DNA from: Candidatus Devosia phytovorans
GTDB taxonomy: Bacteria > Pseudomonadota > Alphaproteobacteria > Rhizobiales > Devosiaceae
Length of the DNA stretch: 64,000 nt
Direction: 5' to 3'
Assembly: GCA_029202405.1 (NCBI GenBank)
Contig: CP119312.1
Coordinates: forward strand, 4,253,501-4,317,500
The number at the start of each line of letters is the position of its first letter. Position 1 is the first letter of the stretch. The translations under genes and the position numbers were made by a program. Below are positions 7,757-16,041 of the stretch, in pieces. The notes under the pieces were generated by a model. It ran no database searches. It was given only the letters and a program-made list of their open reading frames with translations, and had not been told where the DNA came from.

Positions 7757-8164
7757 CTATAACAGATCGCAGAGTGCGGCGATCAGCGGTTCGTCCGCCG
7801 GTGGCATCGGGTAATCGCGCAGGTTCTGCGGGCGCACCCATTTGAGCGCAATATGCTCCCGCGGTTCCGGCGTGCCTTGCCATTTCCGGCAGGCGTAAAG
7901 TGGCATCAATAAATGAAAACTCTCGTAAGAGTGGCTGGCGAAAGATACTGGCGCAAGGCACGCCTCCTTGGTTTCAATACCCAGCTCTTCCTGTAATTCG
8001 CGGATCAAAGCCGCCTCAGGACTTTCGCCCGGTTCGACCTTGCCGCCAGGGAATTCCCAGAGGCCAGCCATCGACTTGCCTTCTGGCCGCTGGGCGATCA
8101 GCACGCGACGGTCGGCATCGACCAGGGCCACGGCGACGACGAGGAGGAGCTTTTGGTCACTCAT
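7757..8164 (-). CDS. mutT: MutT-type Nudix hydrolase ((8-oxo-)dGTP diphosphatase)
   Basis: 135 residues. The Nudix box is complete: GGKVEPGESPEAALIRELQE followed by ELGI, with all metal-binding glutamates. The sequence begins LLLVVAVALVDADRRVLIAQRP, as in MutT proteins that remove 8-oxo-dGTP from the nucleotide pool. It is the last gene of the argJ-GNAT-mutT operon and overlaps the previous gene by 4 bp (ATGA). This order is conserved in many rhizobia-related genomes. Confidence 0.93.
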   Translation of the reverse strand: MSDQKLLLVVAVALVDADRRVLIAQRPEGKSMAGLWEFPGGKVEPGESPEAALIRELQEELGIETKEACLAPVSFASHSYESFHLLMPLYACRKWQGTPEPREHIALKWVRPQNLRDYPMPPADEPLIAALCDLL

Positions 8165-8910
8165 TGTGGGCCTGCCGGAATGCGATAGTTGTAGTCATAC
8201 TGGTGGGCGTAGCCGAGACCCTCATAAAATGGGACCGCGGCAGCGTTGTCGGCCTGGACGTTAAGAGCAGCAAACATGGCACCTTCGCGTTTCGCCCAGG
8301 CGAGCCCCGAGCGCATCATCGCCGCGCCAAGCCCCTGACGGCGACGCGTGCCATCTGTCACGACATTGCCGGTGATGACGATGCCATTGGCAATTGACAT
8401 GATCGATGATGCGACAGCCAGGCCATCGCGTGCCAACACCACACCTGTTGCTTGGACCTTGAGTGCACCGAGCAGGTTCTTGAGTCCGGTCATGGTTGCG
8501 TCGTCGTAGCCCTGCAGCTTCTGCGTGGCGGCGAGAAACTTCGGATCGAGCACGGAAAGAAATTCGGCCTCTTTGTCGGCCTCATGCTCGCCAAGTTCCA
8601 TAGCCAGCAGGTGACTATCATCGATCTGGCGCCAGCCAGCCTCGTCGAGCGTGGCATTCAGTTCCGGGCTCGACAGGGGCGTAATGCGAAACACCGGCTT
8701 GATGCCGCGAATGACCATCCAGGTGCTGGCCGAAATGACCCGAATATCGGCGTCCTCAAAGTCATCCGGGTCAAAGCACTGGGTTGAATTGGCGCGCTTG
8801 GTATAGCCGCCTGCAGCGCGGCGCACCCAATTGCCGTCCCATTTGACCTCAATGCCAGGCCAAGCCTCAAGGCCTGCCCGCTCAAATGCCTCGACGTCCG
8901 GAAATGCCAT
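8161..8910 (-). CDS. GNAT-family N-acetyltransferase
   Basis: 249 residues from ATG at 8910, one base past the argJ stop codon; an in-frame start 39 bases upstream would overlap argJ. The C-terminal half has the acetyl-CoA-binding signature (VVTDGTRRRQGLGAAMMRSG, i.e. R/Q-x-x-G-x-G/A) and the later GLGYAHQYDYNYRIP segment. The N-terminal ~110 residues form a second, degenerate GNAT-like half. Position between argJ and mutT is conserved; the acetyl acceptor is unknown. Translationally coupled to mutT by a 4-bp overlap. Confidence 0.85.
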   Translation of the reverse strand: MAFPDVEAFERAGLEAWPGIEVKWDGNWVRRAAGGYTKRANSTQCFDPDDFEDADIRVISASTWMVIRGIKPVFRITPLSSPELNATLDEAGWRQIDDSHLLAMELGEHEADKEAEFLSVLDPKFLAATQKLQGYDDATMTGLKNLLGALKVQATGVVLARDGLAVASSIMSIANGIVITGNVVTDGTRRRQGLGAAMMRSGLAWAKREGAMFAALNVQADNAAAVPFYEGLGYAHQYDYNYRIPAGPQ

Positions 8911-8911
8911 C

Positions 8912-10144
8912 TCAGCTCCGGTAGTCGCCGTTGATGGTGATGTAGCCATGCGTCAGGTCGCAGGTATAGACCGTGGCGCGACCCTCGCCGAGCCCAAGGC
9001 TCACCGTCAGTTCCAGGTCCTCGCCCTTCATATAGGCGCTGGTGGCGGCCTCGTCATAGACGGTGGCGCGTTCGCCATCCTTGGCGACCAGCAGGTCGCC
9101 GAAGCGGATGGCCAGCTTGTCACGATCCGCCGGCTCGCCGGCCTTGCCGACGGCCATCACAACGCGACCCCAATTGGCGTCCTCGCCGGCAATGGCGGTC
9201 TTGACCAGGGGACTATCGGCGATCGACTTGGCGATGCGGAAGGCCGAGGCGTCCGAGGTCGCGCCTTCGACATGGACGGAAACCTGCTTGGTGGCGCCTT
9301 CGCCGTCGCGCACGGTCTGGATCGCCAGGTCGAACAGCACGTCGCGCAGCGCCTCGCCGAAGATTTCGGCGCGCGGGTCGTCAAGGCTGTCGATGGCATC
9401 GACCTTGGCCTTGCCCGTGGCAAAGACCAGCAGCGTGTCGGAGGTGGAGGTGTCGCTGTCGACGGTAATGGCGTTAAAGCTCGTCTGCACATGCTTGCTG
9501 AGCAGCGCCTGCAGGACCGGGGCGGCAATCGGCATGTCGGTGACGACAAAGCTCAGCATGGTGGCCATGTCGGGGGCAATCATGCCCGATCCCTTGGCGA
9601 TGCCGTTGATCTTCACCTCGACGCCGTCGAGTTCGACAATGGCCCCGTTGAGTTTGGGGAAAGTGTCGGTGGTCATGATGGCCTTGGCCGGCTCGATCCA
9701 GGGCGTCTCGCCCAGGCGCGTCGCGGCTTCGTCCAGCACGCCGGCAAATTTTTCGGCCGGCAGGGGCTCGCCGATCACGCCGGTCGAGGCGAGGAAGACT
9801 TCGCTGGTCGCACAGCCCAATGCCTTGGCGGCATATTCGGCGGTCAGTTCGACGCTCTTCTGGCCCTTGGCGCCGGTGAAGGCGTTGGCATTGCCGGAAT
9901 TGACGACAAGGCCACGCGCCTTGCCGCCGGGGAGGTTGGCCTTGCACCAGTCAACGGCCGCCGAGGAACATTTCGACTTGGTCACGACGCCGGCAGCCGT
10001 CGTGCCTTCATCGAAGGCCATCAGCAGAACGTCGGTGCGGTTCTTGTACTTGATGCCGGCTTCAGCCGTGGCGAAGCGGACGCCCTCGATGGCGGGCAGT
10101 TCGGGATAGGATTTCGGTGCGAGGGGGGAAACCGGATGGGCCAT
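8912..10144 (-). CDS. argJ: Bifunctional glutamate N-acetyltransferase / N-acetylglutamate synthase
   Basis: 410 residues, normal for ArgJ. The precursor is self-cleaved within KGSGMIAPDMATMLSF; T195 of MATML becomes the N-terminal nucleophile of the beta chain. The enzyme transfers the acetyl group of N-acetylornithine to glutamate (cyclic arginine pathway) and may also use acetyl-CoA. It is the first gene of an operon with the GNAT and mutT genes. The parvulin and secA genes lie further upstream, as in related genomes. Confidence 0.97.
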   Translation of the reverse strand: MAHPVSPLAPKSYPELPAIEGVRFATAEAGIKYKNRTDVLLMAFDEGTTAAGVVTKSKCSSAAVDWCKANLPGGKARGLVVNSGNANAFTGAKGQKSVELTAEYAAKALGCATSEVFLASTGVIGEPLPAEKFAGVLDEAATRLGETPWIEPAKAIMTTDTFPKLNGAIVELDGVEVKINGIAKGSGMIAPDMATMLSFVVTDMPIAAPVLQALLSKHVQTSFNAITVDSDTSTSDTLLVFATGKAKVDAIDSLDDPRAEIFGEALRDVLFDLAIQTVRDGEGATKQVSVHVEGATSDASAFRIAKSIADSPLVKTAIAGEDANWGRVVMAVGKAGEPADRDKLAIRFGDLLVAKDGERATVYDEAATSAYMKGEDLELTVSLGLGEGRATVYTCDLTHGYITINGDYRS

Positions 10145-10262
10145 CTGCGTGAGCCTTTGAGAGCAATGCGTTGGCTCTCGTGTGCCTCAAAGATAAGGCG
10201 AGGGCAAGACAGTGGTCGCGGGGGATGGCCAAAGTCGCCCCGATGGGGCGACTTGCGATTGA

Positions 10263-10502
10263 TCAGGCTGCCTGCACCGGCTTTTTCCCGGCAATGAACG
10301 CGCCGAAATTGCGGGTGATGAAGGGAACAACGCCGAAGACAATGGTGGTGGCCATGAAGGGCACGAGCACCAGGCTGCGCTGCCAGATGTCCCAGCCTTG
10401 GGTCAGGGGCATTAGCACATAAAGGTAGAGCGTCACGACCGGATAGACGGCGAGCGTCATCACCATGGCCATGCGGATACGGGAAGCGAGAGAGGGCTGC
10501 AT
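10263..10502 (-). CDS. Small two-helix membrane protein, likely TetR-controlled
   Basis: 79 residues from ATG at 10502. Two hydrophobic helices are visible: about residues 11-31 (MAMVMTLAVYPVVTLYLYVL) and 42-62 (SLVLVPFMATTIVFGVVPFI). I cannot assign it with confidence; it is similar in size and layout to DUF2798-type proteins. It is transcribed divergently from a TetR-family regulator gene, and the intervening region has two copies of a TACGTTTCGTT dyad, so it is the probable target of that regulator. Confidence 0.75.
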   Translation of the reverse strand: MQPSLASRIRMAMVMTLAVYPVVTLYLYVLMPLTQGWDIWQRSLVLVPFMATTIVFGVVPFITRNFGAFIAGKKPVQAA

Positions 10503-10515
10503 GTTGCGCTCCAAT

Positions 10516-10559
10516 GAAACGGTACGTTTCGTTATATAACTGAACGATACGTTTCGTTC
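10516..10559. promoter_or_regulatory. Tandem TetR-type operator
   Basis: The first site is GAAACG-GTA-CGTTTC (10516-10530), a perfect inverted repeat. The second is GAACGA-TACGTT-TCGTTC (10542-10559), also perfect. Both contain TACGTTTCGTT, exactly 25 bp apart, on about the same face of the helix after two and a half turns. They lie between the divergent small membrane protein gene and the tetR-like gene. Confidence 0.65.
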
Positions 10560-10600
10560 AAGTGCTTTTCTTTGGTGTCGATTTCGCCCATATAGATTGC

Positions 10601-11212
10601 ATGAGCCCAAACCCCGCCGCAGACAGTGATGACCGCCGCCGTTCCATCGGCGCCCGCCGCAATCCCGAGACCGAACAGGCGATCCTCGAGGCGGCCGATG
10701 CCATCATGGTGGAGGAGGGGATATCGGGCTTTTCCATCGAGGCGGTGGCCAAGCGGGCGCGGGCGGGCAAGCCGACGATCTATAAATGGTGGCCCGATCG
10801 CGCAGCCCTGCTGCTCGATGTCTATCACCGCCGCAAGCCCGCCAATGTGCATACCGATACCGGTACGGTGGAGGGCGATCTCTTCGCCTTCTTCACCGGC
10901 GTCTTCGCCCATTGGGATGGCGGCGCGGGGGATATTTTCCGTTTCGTCATTGCCGAGGCGCAGCGCGATGCCGGGGCAGCAGAGGCGCTGAACGGCTATG
11001 CGGCCGAGCGGCGTGTGCAATCGGGGCAGATTTTCCAGCGCGGTGTCGATCGCGGGGAATTGTCAGCTGATGTCGATGTGGGACTGTGTGCGGACATGGT
11101 GGCCGGCTTTATCTGGCAGCGGCTGCTGACCGGGCGGATCGAGCGCGATCCGGCGCAGGTGCGGCAGCTGGTTCGCCAGATGGTGCGGGGGCTTTTGGCC
11201 CCCGCAGTCTAG
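10601..11212 (+). CDS. TetR/AcrR-family transcriptional repressor
   Basis: 203 residues from ATG at 10601. N-terminal helix-turn-helix: EQAILEAADAIMVEEGISGF, then IEAVAKRARAGKPTIYKWWP, typical of the TetR family. The C-terminal ligand-binding domain (TetR_C type) is ordinary. No ribosome site is visible; TATAGAT at about 10591-10597 sits where a -10 box would place transcription start at the ATG, so the mRNA may be leaderless. It most likely represses the divergent small membrane protein gene and itself through the tandem operator at 10516-10559. Confidence 0.9.
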   Translation: MSPNPAADSDDRRRSIGARRNPETEQAILEAADAIMVEEGISGFSIEAVAKRARAGKPTIYKWWPDRAALLLDVYHRRKPANVHTDTGTVEGDLFAFFTGVFAHWDGGAGDIFRFVIAEAQRDAGAAEALNGYAAERRVQSGQIFQRGVDRGELSADVDVGLCADMVAGFIWQRLLTGRIERDPAQVRQLVRQMVRGLLAPAV

Positions 11213-11221
11213 TTCGAAATA

Positions 11222-12151
11222 TTATTCGGCAGCCGGCGGAGCGGTTTCGCTCTGGGCGTCGACGGCGGTCTTGAGGGCCGCGTCGGGAATGTCGACGGTC
11301 ACGCCGGCCATCAGCTCTTCAACCGTGGTGTCGAACGTGTCCATCAGCAGCTGCTGCTGCAACTGGCCGGCGACCTGTTCGAAGGCCGGGGCGGTGGACT
11401 GGCGCTTTTCTTCCAGCTTGATGACGTGCCAGCCGAACTGGGACTGGACGGGAGCCGACACCTGGCCGACGTCGGTCAGGGCGAAAGCGGCGGCCTCGAA
11501 GGGGGCAACCATCATGCCCTTGCCGAAAAAGCCCAGGTCGCCGCCATTGGCCGCGCCGGGATCGATCGACTTTTCCTTGGCGATCGTGGCGAAATCGGCC
11601 CCGCCGTCGAGCTCGGTCTTGACCGTATTGGCCTCTTCCTCGGTCGGGACCAGGATGTGGCTGGCGCGGATTTCCTCGGCCGGCTGGAATTCGGCGACGA
11701 ACTTGTCGTATTCGGCCCGCACGGCTTCCTCGGTCACCGAGGCGGCAATCGCGTCGGCGAAATAGGCGCGGCGCAGGGCGCGATCCTCGAGATAGGCCAG
11801 GCGCTGCTGGAACAGCGGGGTCTCGGCCATGCCGGCTTCACGGCCAGCCTGGGCCATGACCTTCATGTCGATCAGCACGCGCAGCAGGAAGGGCTTGCGC
11901 TGCTCGGGAGGCATCTGGCTCAGTTCCTGGGTCAGGTCCTCGGCGGCAAAGCTGAGATCAGCCTCGGTGATCGGCTCACCGCCGACCGTTGCCACGACCG
12001 TGTCGGGCGAAACAGCGGCAGGCGCTTCGGCGGCCGGTGCTTCGGCAGCGGGCGCGGCATCCTGGGCCATGGTCGGCACGGCCAGCGCCGTGCCGGCAAG
12101 GATCAGCGCGAGCATGCTCGTCCGGGCAAGGCGCAACGAGGAAGAAATCAT
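11222..12151 (-). CDS. Parvulin-type peptidyl-prolyl isomerase, periplasmic (PrsA/SurA-like)
   Basis: 309 residues from ATG at 12151, chosen because AGGAGA lies 8 bases upstream. An N-terminal signal peptide ends near PTMAQ, followed by an Ala/Pro/Glu-rich linker. A SurA-N-like helical region precedes the parvulin domain (about 155-250): EIRASHILVPTEEEA, GGDLGFFGKGMM, SQFGWHVIKLEE. It is a folding helper for exported proteins, and its gene is divergent from secA, whose product drives their export. It is co-directional with, but separated from, argJ. Confidence 0.93.
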   Translation of the reverse strand: MISSSLRLARTSMLALILAGTALAVPTMAQDAAPAAEAPAAEAPAAVSPDTVVATVGGEPITEADLSFAAEDLTQELSQMPPEQRKPFLLRVLIDMKVMAQAGREAGMAETPLFQQRLAYLEDRALRRAYFADAIAASVTEEAVRAEYDKFVAEFQPAEEIRASHILVPTEEEANTVKTELDGGADFATIAKEKSIDPGAANGGDLGFFGKGMMVAPFEAAAFALTDVGQVSAPVQSQFGWHVIKLEEKRQSTAPAFEQVAGQLQQQLLMDTFDTTVEELMAGVTVDIPDAALKTAVDAQSETAPPAAE

Positions 12152-12537
12152 AAGGTCAGTCTCCTGGCCGGTGCGGCTCGGCGCCCCGGCTCGTTGATAA
12201 TCGGCAAAGCGCATCCCTGTAACAGGATGCGGATCTCGCGGCCTGCCTCACACAGCAAGGGGGCCAAAATGTGCTCCACGTCGTGAATGTGGAACCGTCA
12301 TTGGGAAAACCCGTTTCTGCCGTGATTTTCGGCGGGTGTGGGAGGTGTCGCGCAATTCGGCGACGTTGACAAGACAGGGCCCCGCTCTTACATCTCACCC
12401 GCTTTTCCGCCGCCTGGCGGGATACCAGACATTCAAAAGCCGGAAAGGCTTGCTCATCGCGTCGACGCGGCCAAACGGGCCTATTCCGCACCCTTCCCCG
12501 CCCGCCTTCGCAGATGAGTCATAAAAGGACCTGACAT
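12152..12537. other. Divergent promoter region of the parvulin gene and secA
   Basis: 386 bp without a gene. It contains the predicted secA promoter (12366-12394) and, on the side of the parvulin gene, a perfect 7-bp stem (CGCATCC / GGATGCG, 12210-12216 / 12225-12231) with an 8-base loop in what would be its 5' leader. No T-run follows, so it is not a clear terminator. Confidence 0.6.
12366..12394 (+). promoter_or_regulatory. Predicted sigma-70 promoter of secA
   Basis: TTGACA (12366-12371), 17-bp spacer, TACATC (12389-12394). The -35 box is perfect and the -10 box is weak. Start would be near 12401, leaving a leader of about 137 bases. Confidence 0.45.
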
Positions 12538-15285
12538 ATGGCATTTGGCTCGCTCGCCCGGCGGATCTTCGGTTCCCCGTCAGATCGGTCCGTCAAGCGC
12601 TTCCAGACCAAGGTCGCGGCGATCAATGCGCTGGAACCGGAACTGGAAAAGCTCAGCGACGACGAGCTTCGCGCCCGGACGGCCGAGTTCAAGGCGCATC
12701 TGGAAAAGGGCGGGAGCCTCGATGATCTGATCGTCCCGGCCTTCGCCACCGTGCGCGAGGCGGCCAAGCGCGTGCTGGGCATGCGGCATTTCGACGTGCA
12801 GCTGATCGGCGGCATGGTGATGAACGAGAGCGGCATCGCCGAGATGCGCACCGGTGAAGGCAAGACGCTGGTGGCGACCCTGCCGATGTATCTCAATGCG
12901 CTGACCGGCAAGGGCGCGCATCTGGTGACGGTCAACGACTACCTCGTTAAGCGCGACGCGGCCTGGATGGGCCAGGTCTATAATTTCCTGGGCCTCAGCT
13001 GGGGCGTCATCGTCCATGGCCTGACCGATGCCGAGCGCAAGGCGGCCTACACCGCTGACATTACCTATGGCACCAATAACGAGCTCGGCTTCGACTATCT
13101 GCGCGACAATATGAAATATACGCGCCAGCAGATGGTGCAGCGCGGCCATGCCTTCGCCATCGTCGACGAAGTGGACTCGATCCTGATCGACGAGGCGCGC
13201 ACGCCGCTGATCATTTCGGGCCCGTCCGACGATCGCAGCGACCTCTATACCAGGATCGACACGCTGATGCCGATCATCGGCGAGGAGGATTATGACCTCG
13301 ACGAAAAGCAGCGCGCCGCGACCTTTACCGACCAGGGCATTGAAAAGCTCGAAGCGCGGCTTGCCGAAGAGGGCCTGCTGAAGTCGGGTTCGCTCTATGA
13401 CGTGGAAAACGTCGCTCTCGTGCACCATGCCAATTCGGCCCTGCGCGCGCACAAGCTCTTCCGCAAGGACAAGGACTATATCGTCCGCAATGACGAAGTG
13501 GTTATCATCGACGAGTTCTCTGGCCGCATGATGCCGGGTCGCCGCTATTCGGAAGGCCTGCACCAGGCGCTGGAAGCCAAGGAACACGTCAAGATCCAGC
13601 CGGAAAACCAGACGCTGGCGTCGATCACCTTCCAGAACTATTTCCGCCTCTACAAGAAGCTGGCCGGCATGACCGGTACGGCGGCGACGGAAGCGGAAGA
13701 ATTCGCCGATATCTACAAGCTCGACGTGGTCACCGTTCCGACCAACGTTCCGGTGCAGCGCAAGGATGACGAAGACGCCATCTTCCGCACGGCTGCCGAA
13801 AAGTTCGACGCCATTGCCGAGCTGATCAAGGATTGCCACAAGCGCGGCCAGCCCGTGCTGGTCGGCACGACGTCCATCGAGAAGTCGGAAATGCTTGCCG
13901 ATATCCTCAAGGGCAAGGGCGTGGGCGCGATGAACGTGCTCAATGCCCGTCATCACGAGCAGGAAGCCTTCATCGTGGCCGATGCCGGCCTGCCGGGCGC
14001 GATCACCATCGCCACCAACATGGCCGGCCGTGGTACCGATATCCAGCTCGGCGGCAATCTCGAAATGCGCATCACCAAGGAGGCCGAAGGCCTCGAGGGT
14101 GCCGAGCGCGAGGCCAAGATCGCCGAGATCAAGAAGACCATTGCCGAGCACAAGGCGCAGGCGCTGGCCGCCGGTGGCCTTATGGTGATCGGCACCGAGC
14201 GTCACGAAAGCCGTCGCATCGACAACCAGCTGCGTGGCCGTTCCGGCCGTCAGGGCGATCCTGGCCATTCGGCCTTCTTCCTGTCGCTGCAGGACGATCT
14301 GATGCGCATCTTCCCGGTGGATTCCATGGATTCCATGCTGGGCAAGCTCGGCCTCGAGCAGGGCGAGTCGATCACTCATCCCTGGGTCACCAAGGCCATC
14401 GAGCGTGCGCAGGGCAAGGTCGAGGCCCGCAACTTCGATATCCGCAAGAACATCCTCAAATACGACGATGTGATGAATGATCAGCGCAAGGTGATCTTCG
14501 AGCAGCGTATCGAATTGATGGATGCCGAGGATGTCAGCGAGACCGTGGTCGAGATGCGCCACGACGTTGTCGACAATATCATCACCAAGGCCATTCCGCC
14601 GCGCTCCTATCCCGAGCAGTGGAATGTCGAGCAGCTCGAAGCCGCCGCCAAGACCTATCTCAATATCGACGTGCCGGTGAAAGACTGGGCCGCCGAAGAG
14701 GGTATCGATGGCGAGGTGGTCACCGAGCGCCTGATCGGCGCCGTGGACGAGGCAGCCGCCGCCAAGGAAGCCCGCACCATTGCCATGCTGTCCGAAGCCG
14801 GCCAGCCGAACCCGGGCGTGATGCGCCAGGTGGAAAAGTCGATCCTGCTGCAGTCGATCGATGGGCTCTGGCGCGAGCATCTGGTGACGCTCGATCACCT
14901 CTCAAAGGTCGTCGGCTGGCGCGGTATCGCCCAGCGCGATCCGCTGACCGAATACAAGCAGGAAGCCTATGAGCTGTTCCAGGGGCTGCTCGCCAACCTA
15001 CGCGAGCTGGTGACCACCCAGCTCAGCCATGTCGAGCTGCAGCCGCGCCCCGTGGCGCCACTACCGGTGCCCGATCTGACGCGCCTGCGCGAAACCCATA
15101 TCGACCCGCTGACCGGCGAGAATGATGCCGACGGCGGCGACACGATCGCCGGCTCGCTGGGTGCGGTGGGCAATGATCCCTCGCTCGCTCCGATCGACCC
15201 GAAGCTGCTCGAAGGCGTCTCGCGCAATGCGCCATGCCCGTGTGGATCAGGCAAGAAGTTCAAGCACTGCCACGGTGCATTTTAG
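12538..15285 (+). CDS. secA: Preprotein translocase ATPase SecA
   Basis: 915 residues, full length. Walker A is MRTGEGKTL near residue 105; the DEAD-type box is VDEVDSILIDEARTPLIISG. The preprotein-binding domain, helical scaffold and second ATPase domain (TNMAGRGTDIQLGG; RGRSGRQGDPG) are all present. The C-terminus ends in the zinc- and SecB-binding motif CPCGSGKKFKHCHG. It drives protein export through SecYEG at the inner membrane. The gene is single, with a good terminator at 15294. Confidence 0.99.
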   Translation: MAFGSLARRIFGSPSDRSVKRFQTKVAAINALEPELEKLSDDELRARTAEFKAHLEKGGSLDDLIVPAFATVREAAKRVLGMRHFDVQLIGGMVMNESGIAEMRTGEGKTLVATLPMYLNALTGKGAHLVTVNDYLVKRDAAWMGQVYNFLGLSWGVIVHGLTDAERKAAYTADITYGTNNELGFDYLRDNMKYTRQQMVQRGHAFAIVDEVDSILIDEARTPLIISGPSDDRSDLYTRIDTLMPIIGEEDYDLDEKQRAATFTDQGIEKLEARLAEEGLLKSGSLYDVENVALVHHANSALRAHKLFRKDKDYIVRNDEVVIIDEFSGRMMPGRRYSEGLHQALEAKEHVKIQPENQTLASITFQNYFRLYKKLAGMTGTAATEAEEFADIYKLDVVTVPTNVPVQRKDDEDAIFRTAAEKFDAIAELIKDCHKRGQPVLVGTTSIEKSEMLADILKGKGVGAMNVLNARHHEQEAFIVADAGLPGAITIATNMAGRGTDIQLGGNLEMRITKEAEGLEGAEREAKIAEIKKTIAEHKAQALAAGGLMVIGTERHESRRIDNQLRGRSGRQGDPGHSAFFLSLQDDLMRIFPVDSMDSMLGKLGLEQGESITHPWVTKAIERAQGKVEARNFDIRKNILKYDDVMNDQRKVIFEQRIELMDAEDVSETVVEMRHDVVDNIITKAIPPRSYPEQWNVEQLEAAAKTYLNIDVPVKDWAAEEGIDGEVVTERLIGAVDEAAAAKEARTIAMLSEAGQPNPGVMRQVEKSILLQSIDGLWREHLVTLDHLSKVVGWRGIAQRDPLTEYKQEAYELFQGLLANLRELVTTQLSHVELQPRPVAPLPVPDLTRLRETHIDPLTGENDADGGDTIAGSLGAVGNDPSLAPIDPKLLEGVSRNAPCPCGSGKKFKHCHGAF

Positions 15286-15293
15286 TTAGAAAG

Positions 15294-15320
15294 AAGGCCC
15301 GGAGCGATCCGGGCCTTTTT
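15294..15320 (+). terminator. Rho-independent terminator of secA
   Basis: Perfect 10-bp stem AAGGCCCGGA / TCCGGGCCTT with loop GCGA, followed by a T-run, starting 9 bases after the stop codon. Confidence 0.93.
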
Positions 15321-15337
15321 GTTACCGTTTCAGGTGG

Positions 15338-15967
15338 TCAGCAGGTGAGCCGTACTTCGGCATAGCCGCTGGCGGCGTCGGCTGTGACGACGCCGATCAT
15401 GCAGCGGCTGCCGGGTAGGGCGATATTGCCGCCGGCGGCGATCACCGTGCCATCGGCCAGGGTGACGAAGCCGCTGTCGACGCCGGAAATCTCCACCGTG
15501 CCCGTGGCCCCGCAGACGGGATAGACATCGCCTCGCGTCACCATGAAGCGCGTGCCCGTGGGCAGGCAGTCGCCCGCCGCTGCTGCGGCAGCGTCCGGCA
15601 CGATGACAGTTTGCGACGTAGCTTCCGGCGTCGGCGGCAGCGCGGCCGTGGGTGCATTGCGCCAGTTCTCTTCGAGGATATCGAGGCGATTGGTCAGGTC
15701 CGCCAGCTTGGCCGTGTCGGCCGGCGCTGCGGCGCCTTGCTGGCGGCCGAAGAGCTCAAGGCTCAGACGGAACTGGGCGATGTCGGTAGCAACCGCTGCA
15801 ATCTGGCGCTGAGTGTCGCGATAGACCCAGGCGCTGGTGCCCAGAGATGCGGCGGCGACAAGACCAACGACAAAGCTCAGCAGTACCGCGCCGGAAGGGC
15901 CACGCCGTTCCCGAAGGGCGGGCGAGGACTTTTCGTCCTGGATGTCGACCTGCGGTGTCTCGTCCAA
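15338..15967 (-). CDS. Membrane-anchored protein with cysteine-containing periplasmic domain, unrecognised
   Basis: 209 residues. An acidic cytoplasmic N-terminus (1-25) is followed by one transmembrane helix (about 26-48), a probable coiled coil (50-102), a Pro/Ala-rich linker and a C-terminal periplasmic domain with four cysteines, C134, C152, C189 and C209 (the last residue). The even number and location suggest two disulfides. I know no family for it. It lies downstream of the L,D-transpeptidase gene on the same strand, 74 bases away, so a role at the cell wall is possible but only inferred. Confidence 0.7.
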   Translation of the reverse strand: MDETPQVDIQDEKSSPALRERRGPSGAVLLSFVVGLVAAASLGTSAWVYRDTQRQIAAVATDIAQFRLSLELFGRQQGAAAPADTAKLADLTNRLDILEENWRNAPTAALPPTPEATSQTVIVPDAAAAAAGDCLPTGTRFMVTRGDVYPVCGATGTVEISGVDSGFVTLADGTVIAAGGNIALPGSRCMIGVVTADAASGYAEVRLTC

Positions 15968-16041
15968 GGAAGTTCTCCGTTGCCATGGCCGGTTTCAGAT
16001 CAGGGGAGATTGCGGCCCTCGTATGGTGCTGCCAAGCAAAA

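Noticed and set aside
8831..10297. A 488-codon forward frame opposite argJ
   Set aside because: Antisense shadow of argJ and the GNAT gene; no homology-like motifs.
12580..14898. A 772-codon reverse frame opposite secA
   Set aside because: Exact shadow of secA with no start signal or recognisable motifs; typical of high-GC genomes.
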